Shown piece by piece: positions 7,441 to 15,800 of a stretch of DNA of 64,000 bases. How positions within the stretch are numbered: position 1 is the first letter of the stretch; each line of letters starts with the position of its first letter. A program made the translations under genes and the position numbers. Source of the DNA: Spirochaetota bacterium (GTDB lineage: Bacteria; Spirochaetota; UBA4802; UBA5550); NCBI GenBank assembly GCA_016929135.1, contig JAFGJK010000028.1:1-64000 (forward strand), given 5' to 3'. The notes beneath the pieces were generated by a model, which did no database searches, was not told where the DNA came from, and saw only the letters and a list, made by a program, of their open reading frames with translations.

Positions 7441-8025
7441 ATGAAAAGACTGTTTATGATGATCTGCACTGTCCTGGCAATGGGACCGCTCTCCTGCTAC
7501 ATCGTCAACACCGAGAGGGGGACCAGCAGGGTGCTGCTGGCCTCGAATTTCCCTGCCGGCGTGACGGCCCTGCACGTGGGGGTGTTCCAGGGGACGGCAA
7601 CCGAGGAAAACCTGCTGGCGTACCAGGTGTTCTATCCTGGAACGACGGTGGCATTGAATGTGCCGGCGGGCTCTTCCAGAGTTTTCGTAATCTGGGGAGA
7701 AGGCTCCAATGGAATTGCAACATATTATGGCTATGCCGGTCCGTTGAGTACCGGCGATGAAACGGTACAGGTTCCCATAACGATGCGGAAATGTGGCGAT
7801 ATGTCGTCTAATGTTTTCAATCTTCGTTATTTAACCGGAACGAATATAATTGCATGGGATGTTTACGGCGGGACGGATTTCGAATTCTCTATTGAATCAG
7901 GACCAATAATATATGTTGGTCCTAATAGTTTTTATGATGCAAAGGGATATATACAGGATAATTTCTTGATTAAAGCCTATTCCTCTATTTTTAAAATCAC
8001 GATTATCGATACCTATTACTTATAA
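7441..8025 (+). CDS. Paralogous lipoprotein 4 of the array
   Basis: This 194-residue protein starts at 7441 and shares the module: GPLSC lipobox (Cys19), YIVNTERGTS, FPAGVTALHVGVFQG, FVIWGEGS. The second half is much more divergent (NIIAWDVYGGTDFEFS, IIYVGPNSFYD) and from about 7690 the DNA turns AT-rich, with runs such as atatatgttggtcc and tttttatgatgc, unlike the GC-rich first half and neighbouring genes. It ends in ITIIDTYYL rather than the FNLTTDY of paralogs 1 and 2. The abrupt base-composition change suggests a differently derived or relaxed 3' half. Confidence 0.85.
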   Translation: MKRLFMMICTVLAMGPLSCYIVNTERGTSRVLLASNFPAGVTALHVGVFQGTATEENLLAYQVFYPGTTVALNVPAGSSRVFVIWGEGSNGIATYYGYAGPLSTGDETVQVPITMRKCGDMSSNVFNLRYLTGTNIIAWDVYGGTDFEFSIESGPIIYVGPNSFYDAKGYIQDNFLIKAYSSIFKITIIDTYYL

Positions 8026-8303
8026 TATCACATTTAATAATGTTTTATAAGTGAAAAAGAAAGACTAATTTTTTCCGGCTGATCAACGAATACAGGGTGT
8101 GCGAGGCCTCTGCCCTCATATGGTGCGAAAGAGGAGGCCAACCTGCTCCAGGTCTGATGCGAATCGGGTTTATCGTCGAAATCCACCTTCACCTGGGAAT
8201 ACTGGAAGTTCACCGGGAAGACCCCAAGCGAGTATCTGAATCATTAGCCCCCGCGTCGCTTCCGTCCTATCTTGAAACGTACACATATAAAGAGTGGTTG
8301 GCC
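8026..8303. other. Gap with no supported gene
   Basis: The first 60 bases are very AT-rich (tataatatcac, aatgttttataag). The remainder shows an open frame on the plus strand from 8097 that runs into the antisense of the AhpD-like gene, but it has no good start signal or recognisable product. I see no clear promoter, terminator or repeat. Confidence 0.4.
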
Positions 8304-8888
8304 CTACAGGCCCGTGGCGAGGCTGACGAGGAGGCGCGCCAGCGCCGCCGGCAGGAGGAGCAGCCAGCTGGATAGGACCGCGGTCTCCTGAAGGAAAAAG
8401 CCCTGTGCCGCGGGCCTTCCCCGGAGGCGCATCGTCAGCGATTCCCAGGTGTTCCCCAGCCTGTTGCCGATCATGATGAGGCGTATGTGCATGGTGATGA
8501 TCTCGGCCCCCCGCTCGCCGTAGGTTTCCCGGAGCCGCTCCGTCGGCTCGCGCTCAGGGTTCCCGCCGGTGTCGGCCCAGTGCTCGGCGTAGAGGAGTGC
8601 GGTCCGCTCACCCTCCGGGGCGCCGCCGAACTCGCCCTGGGCGATCTCCCGCACCTCCGCTTCGGAGACGCCGGCCCTCAGGGCCATCCGGGAGTGGAGG
8701 TAGCTGCAGTACCTGCACCGGTTCACCCCGGTGACGGCCAGCATGATCCGCTCCCTGAATTCATCGGAGACCGGGCCGGGGCGAATCGCCGCCAGGAGCA
8801 CGCGTCCCCGTCCGGCCACCGCCATCACCTCCCGCCACAGGCCGGCGACCGTGTATGTCCGCTTGCCGAAACCCTTCATGGCCGCCAT
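8304..8888 (-). CDS. AhpD-like / carboxymuconolactone decarboxylase-fold protein
   Basis: The 194-residue protein carries the AhpD-type motif RERIMLAVTGVNRCRYC followed by SYLHSRMALRAGVS (near residues 46-76), with the Cys-x-x-Cys and downstream His expected for peroxidase-type members. A helical bundle follows, and the C-terminus ends in a hydrophobic segment (SSWLLLLPAALARLLVSL), which is unusual for the family and may anchor it to the membrane. Such proteins reduce peroxides or partner with disulfide systems. Start is uncertain: ATG at 8888, ATG at 8879 or TTG at 8906. It sits on the opposite strand, interrupting the lipoprotein array. Confidence 0.8.
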   Translation of the reverse strand: MAAMKGFGKRTYTVAGLWREVMAVAGRGRVLLAAIRPGPVSDEFRERIMLAVTGVNRCRYCSYLHSRMALRAGVSEAEVREIAQGEFGGAPEGERTALLYAEHWADTGGNPEREPTERLRETYGERGAEIITMHIRLIMIGNRLGNTWESLTMRLRGRPAAQGFFLQETAVLSSWLLLLPAALARLLVSLATGL

Positions 8889-9110
8889 GGTGGGTCCGCG
8901 GCGCAATTTTTACAAACATATTTTTCCCGGGCTATGGGAGCGGTCCGGGAGGCTTCGTATCCTATCGCATCCGCGCCAATTCCGCGCTCTTCAGCCTCTG
9001 TTCGGACTGGAACCGGTAATGGCCGGCGCGGGGATTGCCATCGGCGGTTTTTCCAGAAATACCGCGAGGGTTGAATTTTTTTTTGCCGATTCCCGGCGAA
9101 ATGGGTATTT

Positions 9111-9142
9111 TACAATAATTTAGATTTTAAGAAAATTCTTAA
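9111..9142 (+). promoter_or_regulatory. Candidate -10 and inverted repeat upstream of lipoprotein 5
   Basis: TACAAT at 9111-9116 lies in TTACAATAAT, a motif also found upstream of paralog 3 (6567-6576). The arms TTAAGAA (9127-9133) and TTCTTAA (9136-9142) form an inverted repeat with a two-base centre, just before the Shine-Dalgarno GTGAGG. It could bind a regulator near the transcription start. Confidence 0.35.
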
Positions 9143-9153
9143 AGTGAGGCTAT

Positions 9154-9759
9154 ATGAGACGACTCTGGATGCTGTTCATATTGGGTCTCGCCGCTACGTC
9201 CCTCTCCTGCGACCTGGTGAACACCGAGGGCGAGAGCAACGCCGCGGTGCTTCTGGCCTCGGCCTTTCCCGACGGGGTGAGGTCCCTGCACGTGGCGGTC
9301 TACGACGCCTCGCAGGAGCCGCCGGTCCTGCTCTCCCGTCAGGTGGTCTTCGCCGGGTCATCGCTCCTGGTGGACGCCCCGGCCGGTCCCTCCAGGGTCT
9401 TCGCGGTGTGGGGGGAGGGGCCCGTGGACGGCACCGCCACCCACTACGGCGTCGCCGGGCCCATGGACGTGGCGGGGGGGACCATCAGCGTGCCGGTGAC
9501 CATGCGGCGGTTCGCCGATACCGCGAGCCCCAGGGTCATCGGGATCACCATACCGGAGACGGGGACGATGGCCTGGAACCGGATCTACGGGGCCGACGCC
9601 TACGAGGTGTGGGGACGGTACAACACCTCGACCTATGTGCCGCCCAGGATCATGCTCTACCTGGGGCCCCTGGAGCACTATACCCAGGGGAACTACACGA
9701 ACCTGGGGGTGAAGGCCCACTCGGCCCTCTTCGGGCTGGTGAGCGAGGAGGGGAGCTGA
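9154..9759 (+). CDS. Paralogous lipoprotein 5 of the array (divergent)
   Basis: The 201-residue product is the most divergent member. It keeps Cys19 in SLSC, DLVNTEGESN, FPDGVRSLHVAVYD, VFAVWGEG, ATHYGVAGPMDVAGG and SVPVTM. The second half has MAWNRIYGADAYEVW and LYLGPLEHY, and ends SALFGLVSEEGS. It is separated from paralog 4 by the AhpD-like gene and about 500 bases, so it is an older duplicate or a separately transcribed unit. Function unknown; likely membrane-anchored and exported. Confidence 0.85.
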   Translation: MRRLWMLFILGLAATSLSCDLVNTEGESNAAVLLASAFPDGVRSLHVAVYDASQEPPVLLSRQVVFAGSSLLVDAPAGPSRVFAVWGEGPVDGTATHYGVAGPMDVAGGTISVPVTMRRFADTASPRVIGITIPETGTMAWNRIYGADAYEVWGRYNTSTYVPPRIMLYLGPLEHYTQGNYTNLGVKAHSALFGLVSEEGS

Positions 9760-9790
9760 CCGGGTCCCCGCCGGGTCATGGCGGGGGCGC

Positions 9791-10315
9791 TCAGTCCTGC
9801 CTCCGGGGGGAGATCCTCAGGAGGTCGCCCACGGCGATCTTCGTCCCCTTCTCGTCGTTGTAGACGAAGTCGTCGTCATCCATCCGGTCGATGTAGAGGA
9901 CGCCGTCCAGATGGTCCATCTCGTGCTGGATGCAGATGGCCATGCGGCCGGAGCGTTCGATGGTCCGCTCCTTCCCGTGGCGGTCCCTGAACCTGACCCT
10001 CACCGTCTCGGCCCGACGAACCGTGCCGGAGAGACCGGGGAGGGAGAGGCACCCCTCGATGTCGTTCTGCTCCCCCGACGATTCGAGGATTTCCGGGTTC
10101 ACCATCTCGTGGTACTCGCCGCAGTAGTTGATGACGACGATGCGCTTCGATACAGATATCTGGGGCGCCGCCAGGGCGGCGCCGTCCTCGCCGTTGATCA
10201 GCGTGAATTTCATGGTGTCGATCAGGGCGTGCAGCTTCTTGTGGAAGGCCGTCACCGGCCGGGACTTCTCCCGCAGCACCGGATCGCCCAGGAGCGCTAT
10301 CGTTGCCTTTTTCAT
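9791..10315 (-). CDS. def: Peptide deformylase
   Basis: The 174-residue enzyme removes the N-formyl group from nascent proteins. All three family motifs are visible: EDGAALAAPQI (motif 1, about residues 43-53, with Ala-Ala in place of the common Val-Gly), EGCLSLP (motif 2, metal-binding Cys) and QHEMDHLDG (motif 3, the two metal-binding His and catalytic Glu). The start at 10315 follows GGAGGGGGG. It is convergent with lipoprotein 5 and stands alone rather than beside fmt. The C-terminal extension after the motif-3 helix is short. Confidence 0.95.
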   Translation of the reverse strand: MKKATIALLGDPVLREKSRPVTAFHKKLHALIDTMKFTLINGEDGAALAAPQISVSKRIVVINYCGEYHEMVNPEILESSGEQNDIEGCLSLPGLSGTVRRAETVRVRFRDRHGKERTIERSGRMAICIQHEMDHLDGVLYIDRMDDDDFVYNDEKGTKIAVGDLLRISPRRQD

Positions 10316-10530
10316 CCCCCCCTCCTCGGTACGGTGAACCCGCGCCGGGACTCCCCCGGTTCATCGGGAACACCCGGCGATGCTACCGCCACAGGGCGGT
10401 ATTTGTCGATTGTTTTTTTCGATTGCCCCTGTCGAGGGGAGATCGTCGCCGGGGATTGCGGGAAATCCGGCTGCACGCGGTATACGTCCGGATCGCCCCA
10501 CGCCGTCCGCCGGTTTCCGGCCACTCCCCC

Positions 10531-10559
10531 TTGACAGGCGCGCCCGCCTGTGGTATACC
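10531..10559 (+). promoter_or_regulatory. Sigma-70-type promoter of 7TM sensor kinase
   Basis: A perfect TTGACA (10531-10536) and TATACC (10554-10559) are spaced by 17 bases. The start codon at 10587 would lie about 20 bases from the transcription start. Confidence 0.65.
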
Positions 10560-10586
10560 GTTTCGCATCACGTGAGGGGTGCGCGG

Positions 10587-12833
10587 ATGAACGTCGGATA
10601 CTTCAGCCTGCTCTACGGCGCCATGGTGGTGATCGTGGCGGTGACGATCCCGGTGACGATCCTCAGGGAGGGGGTGGAGTCGCGGCTCTCTCGCGCCTTC
10701 GTGGGGCTTGCCGTGTCATTGATCCTCTGGAACTTGGGCTACACCCTCATGTCCCTCACCGACTCCCCGGACCTGGCCCGGACATTTTACCGTTTCAGCG
10801 TCCTGGGCTGGGGGCCCTTTGTCTCCTTCATGACCTGGTTCGTCTACCAGCTCTACAACTACTACTATTTCCAGAGGGGCCGCGCCTGGGTCACGCTCAT
10901 CCTTTTCCTGCCGGCGCCGGTGATCATCTACGGCGGCCTCACCGGGAGGCTCCTGGCCTCCGGCTTCACCAGGACCGATGCCGGGTGGATCGAGACGGTG
11001 GATCCCTCGTCCCCCTGGACGGTGGTCTTCATGGTCCTGCTCGTCCTGTTCACCGCCATCACCTTCGGCCTGATGATCCACCTCTGGATCAGGGCGAAGA
11101 CCAACAAGCAGCGGCTCCAGGCGAAGCTGATCATCCTCCCGGTCCTCTTCACGGAGGTACTGAGCCTTCTCTTCAACGGGATCATCCCCATGGTGGGAGC
11201 CAGCCCGCTCCCGGCGATGGCCCAGATACTCTTCTCAGTCTGGATCGTCTTCGTCGCCGTATCTCTCGTCCGGTACCCCCTCCTCTCCGTTACGCCGCAG
11301 ATCGCCGCCGAGACCATCGTGGAAACCATGTCCGATCTGTGCATCCTGACGGACACCGGGGGCGTCATTCTGCGGGCCAACCCCCCGGTCCAGGGACTCC
11401 TGGGGCTGGACCCGGCGGTGATGGCGGGGCGGCACATCGCGGAGTTTCTCCCCCGGGAGCTCTGCGACCTGTCCCTGGGCCGCCTGGAAAGGCCGGAGCA
11501 GGCGCTGGAGACCGTCATCAATACGGTCGGCGGCGAGAGGATCCCCTGCTCGTGCCACGTCCGCATGCTGTACGATCGCTTCAACGATCCCATCGGCAGC
11601 ATCATCATGGTCCACGAGATCCGGAGGCGCAGGATGCTCGAGGACATCATCATCGCCATGACGGACTCGCTGGTACTGCTGGACGCCGGGGGATGCGTTG
11701 TCTCCGCCAACAGGGCACTTGAGGAGCTCACCGGCTACCGGGAGGAGGAACTGCGGGGGAGGCCCGCGGCGGGGCTCCTGTCGGACTGGGGGCTCTCCGG
11801 TGAGTTCCTGCAGGACGGAGCAGCCGGAGGGGCGTTCCAGAACCGTGAACTGTCCATCAGGACGAAGGACGGGAGGGACGTCCCGGTGCTCTTCTCCAGC
11901 TCGATCCTCAGGGACGACTGGGGCTCACCGGCCGGCATCGTCTGCATCGCCAGGGACATCACGGCGCGAAAGGAGGCGGAGCTGCAGCTGCGGGCGCAGA
12001 ACGACGAGATCCAGCGTCAGGCCGACGAGCTTCAGACCTACGCCGGGCACCTCCGGCACGCCAACGAACTCCTGATGGAGAAGCAGGGGACCATCGAGGC
12101 GCAGTCACGGCAGTTGATGGAGACCAACCGGGAGCTTTCGGTGCTGAATTCCACCAAGGATCGGCTCTTCTCCATCATCGGGCACGACCTGCGGAACCCC
12201 TTTCACGCCATGCGGGGCTACGCCGAGATGCTCATCGCCGATCCAGGCGCGGTGGACGTCCAGTCGGCCCTGGAATTCGCCCGCCTCATCTACGATGCCG
12301 CCGACAGGGCGGGGGCGCTGCTGGAGAACCTGCTCCAGTGGTCGCTCTCCCAGACGGGGCGCATCGCCTTCAGGCCGGCCGAGATCGACCTGGCGGCCGC
12401 CGTGCGCGAGACGCTGCGGCTTCTGGAGGGTGCGGCCGGGGCGAAGCGCATCGAGGTGCGTACCGGGATCGACGGCGCCCTGAGGGTGCGGGCCGACGAG
12501 AACATGCTGAAGGCCGTGCTGCGCAACCTTGTCTCCAATGCCGTCAAGTTCACCGGTGAGGGGGGCGCCGTCACCCTTTCGGCGAGGCGGAATGGGATCC
12601 TCGTGGAGATCGCCGTGGCCGACACCGGCGTCGGCATCCCGGCGGAGCGCCTGGGGCTCCTCTTCGACATCGAGACCAACAGGTCCACCGTCGGCACGGC
12701 GAACGAGAAGGGGACCGGGATCGGGCTGGTGCTCTGCAGGGAATTCGTGGAGCGTCAGGGCGGGACCATCCGGGCCGAGAGCGGGGAGGGGAGGGGGAGC
12801 ACCTTCACCTTTACCCTGCCGGCGGCCCGTTGA
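10587..12833 (+). CDS. 7TM-PAS sensor histidine kinase
   Basis: The 748-residue protein begins with about seven membrane helices (residues 1-235), similar to the N-terminal 7TM region of histidine kinases. Two PAS domains follow (about 240-355 and 358-470, the second ending VCIARDITARKEAE), then a coiled coil to about 520. The HisKA H-box reads SIIGHDLRNPFHAMRGYAEM, with the phospho-acceptor His intact. The ATPase domain has NLVSNAVKF (N box), ADTGVGIP (G1) and GTGIGL (G2). It should autophosphorylate in response to a membrane or cytoplasmic cue. No receiver domain or response regulator is adjacent; its convergent neighbour is the LytTR-ending protein, which lacks a receiver. Start 10587 follows GTGAGGGG. 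Confidence 0.9.
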   Translation: MNVGYFSLLYGAMVVIVAVTIPVTILREGVESRLSRAFVGLAVSLILWNLGYTLMSLTDSPDLARTFYRFSVLGWGPFVSFMTWFVYQLYNYYYFQRGRAWVTLILFLPAPVIIYGGLTGRLLASGFTRTDAGWIETVDPSSPWTVVFMVLLVLFTAITFGLMIHLWIRAKTNKQRLQAKLIILPVLFTEVLSLLFNGIIPMVGASPLPAMAQILFSVWIVFVAVSLVRYPLLSVTPQIAAETIVETMSDLCILTDTGGVILRANPPVQGLLGLDPAVMAGRHIAEFLPRELCDLSLGRLERPEQALETVINTVGGERIPCSCHVRMLYDRFNDPIGSIIMVHEIRRRRMLEDIIIAMTDSLVLLDAGGCVVSANRALEELTGYREEELRGRPAAGLLSDWGLSGEFLQDGAAGGAFQNRELSIRTKDGRDVPVLFSSSILRDDWGSPAGIVCIARDITARKEAELQLRAQNDEIQRQADELQTYAGHLRHANELLMEKQGTIEAQSRQLMETNRELSVLNSTKDRLFSIIGHDLRNPFHAMRGYAEMLIADPGAVDVQSALEFARLIYDAADRAGALLENLLQWSLSQTGRIAFRPAEIDLAAAVRETLRLLEGAAGAKRIEVRTGIDGALRVRADENMLKAVLRNLVSNAVKFTGEGGAVTLSARRNGILVEIAVADTGVGIPAERLGLLFDIETNRSTVGTANEKGTGIGLVLCREFVERQGGTIRAESGEGRGSTFTFTLPAAR

Positions 12834-12866
12834 CGGGCAACGGGACAATAGCATGCGCTCCCCTCA

Positions 12867-15800
12867 TTATCCCAGTGTGGCGAGCCGCGCCTTCAGTGCC
12901 TTCACGTGGGCCCTCCCCACGGGGAGCATCGTGTCGTCGTCATCGCCGAGCCTCAGCATGTACCTGTTCTGCGACACCTGCTGGAGGTTCAGCGCGAAGC
13001 GTATGTTCACGATGTACTGCTTGTGCACCCTGAGGAAGACGCCGTGGGGGAGCGACTCCTCGATCTTCCGGAGGAGGAGCGGGGTCTCGTAGGAGTTTCC
13101 CTGGGTGTGGATCACCGAGTGCCGTCTCACCGAGGAGACGTAGACGATCTCTGTGTGCGGTATCATGACGCTGTGCCCCCCCTCGCGCACGGTGATCGAT
13201 GCGCCGATGTAGGCCCCGGTCTCCACGGTCATCTCCCGTATGCCCCTGTCCGCCTGGACCGCCAGCATGTCCAGGGCCTTCGCGCTGATGCCACCGAAAG
13301 CGCCGGCGGCCCTGCCGTGTTCGAGGTACCAGACCAGGGTGCTGCTGCCGGTGTCGCTGGGGATGCAGAGCATCGATCGCACGGTCCTGCAGGAGAAGTA
13401 CGGCGTTTTCAGGTAGGCCACCGCCTCAGGGCCGTCCGGCCCGGATACCGGGGTGCCGGTGCGGAGCACCGTCCGTGCCAGCTCCACCGGATACAGGGAC
13501 GGCTTCCGCTCGGCTTCGGAAAAGGGGACCAGCGCCACGGTGATCGCATCGGCCGAGGCCTCGGCCAGGAGGTAGGTCCTTTCCCGAAACGTAAGGAAGA
13601 GGAGGAGCCGTTCAGCGCCGGTATACCTGAGAGCCCCTTGGGCGAGCAAGCCGATGAGCTCCGTGGGGCACTCGCTCTCCCTGAGCGACTGAAGGAGGCC
13701 GATGAGCGCCGGGTCGAGGTTTTCAGGGCTCCCGGCGCGGTCCCAGCTCGCCGTGAGCCACGGGTGGCGTGCCTCCAGCAGGGAGACCTTGCGTGCCGCG
13801 CCCCAGTCCCGGTAGCGGTCGCAGGCCCGGCGCAGGTAGATCCTGGAGAAGTCCTCCTTCCCCAGGGTATGCCAGAAGAGGCCGGCCCGCTCGCAGGCCA
13901 CCGCCTCGATCTGCCGGTAGCCTGTGACCTGCGCCGATTCGATGGCACGGTCGTAGAGGCCCATGGCAGCCACCGTCTCGCCCCGGAGGCGGGCCAGCTC
14001 CGCCTCCACCAGGAGCCGGCGATGCAGGAAGTTCTCCGGGCAGCTAAACGCCCATACCCTGAGCAGCTCCAGGTCGGCGCCGATCTCCTCCAGGTGCGCC
14101 GCCCTGTCCCTTTCCTCCGGCACCTCCAGGAGAGCGCAGTGTGCCAGGGCGTGGTAGAACACCCTGTCGGCGTGGTGGAATATGCCCATCATGCACGCCG
14201 ATATTTCTATTGATGCATCATAGGCAGAGATGCAGCAATCGTAATCCCCGTCAAGGTAGTGAATCTGCATGATGCCGATATAATAATGAAACAGGGAAAT
14301 GAAGTTGCGTTTGCTATCAATGATGGCGGCGTATTCGTTTTCGACTGTGATAGTATTGCCTGTATCGTTCGGCGGCCCGGCCGGGACAATGAGGTTCTGC
14401 ACTATCTGCTTCAATGCCAGCATAACCTCCGACACCAGCCGATGATTCATCATTGTCACCCGGTCGCATGTCTCGGATACTCCCTTGAGGCATTTCTCAA
14501 GGTTCTCGCCCAGCAGGAATCTGTTTATCTCCATGTGCGTCAGGGTGAAGCAGGTGTAGTCGATGTCCCCATGGGCCATGCCGAATTCAATCCCCCTGGG
14601 GTTCAGCTCCTCGGTTTCCCTGAGGTGCCGCACCCACGGGAATACCACGTTCACGAACCTCTGGTTCGTCTCGCAGAAGTAGGGGAGGTGCGCGTCGCTC
14701 ATGCACTGTTGCACTGAGAGTTCTCCCAGATCGAAGGCCCTCCGGTAGTTGTTTTTGATGAAACCGTCGATAACACAGAATCCGACGATCCAGGAATAGG
14801 AGCAGCGGGAGATGCCGTTGGCGATTATGTAGCTCGTTGCCTTCAATGTCGTGAGATGCAGCATCTCGGGATCAGTGTAGAAATATGAGAGCGACATGAT
14901 CCTGGTGATATCGTTTATGGCGTCGCTCTCGAAGGAATCGTTTCGGGGAAGCTCCAGTATGAACCGGATCCCCCTCTCCTTCAGCAGGGCATCTATTCTG
15001 CGGTATTCTTCGGCGATCTCCTCCTCTATGCCTTTGCTCCGCAGAGTAAAACCGAGCATTCCCAGCGCTTCGTTGCCGGTTTCGACCACATCGCTGAATC
15101 GTGCCTGCATCAACTGTATGTGCATGGTGACGATGAGGAGTCCCACCTTCTCCTCTTTTAGCCGGGCGTGCGGCATGACTTCATCAAGGACTTGTCCGGC
15201 TTTGTCGTACGCGCCGGAGAGGTGGAGGCACTCGGCGTAGTCCCGGTGGAGGGCAATGGTCTCGTCGTGGTGTTCCTTCCAGGACCCTGGCCCCAGGAGT
15301 TCGACGGCCTTTTTGTAGTATGCCGCCGCGGCCCCCCAGGCGGCCGATAATCTGGCCTTGTCGCCGGCCAGGCGGTTCAGCCCGTGGAGCTCCGCCCTCT
15401 CCTCCGGCGAGGTCATGAGCCCCGACGCCAGGTTCAGGTGGTCCGCCACGGTGAAGAGGCTGTCGGAGAGGCTGTCCCCGAAGCGCCGCAGGAGCAGGCG
15501 CCCGATGACCAGGTGGTGCCTCTCTCGCTCTTCCGGGGTGAGGAGGGAATAGGCCGCCTCCTGGACACGGTCGTGGCTGAAGGCGCAGGCCCCCCCTTCC
15601 TCCGCGGCGATGAAGCCCTCGTCGACGCATCGGCGCAGGGTTCGGTTGTAGGCAGCCAGGTCCGTGGCGATGCACCGCTGCAGGAGGCCCCGGTCGAACC
15701 TGCTGCCGATGCAGGAGGCCGCCTTCAGGAGCTCCAGATCCGGGCCGGGGAGGCGGTGCAGCCGCTCAACCAGCAGGGCGGCAACGTTTTCCGTTGCCGG

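Noticed and set aside
8097..8375. A 92-codon frame between lipoproteins 4 and 5
   Set aside because: It overlaps the AhpD-like gene in antisense, has no Shine-Dalgarno and shows no recognised domain.
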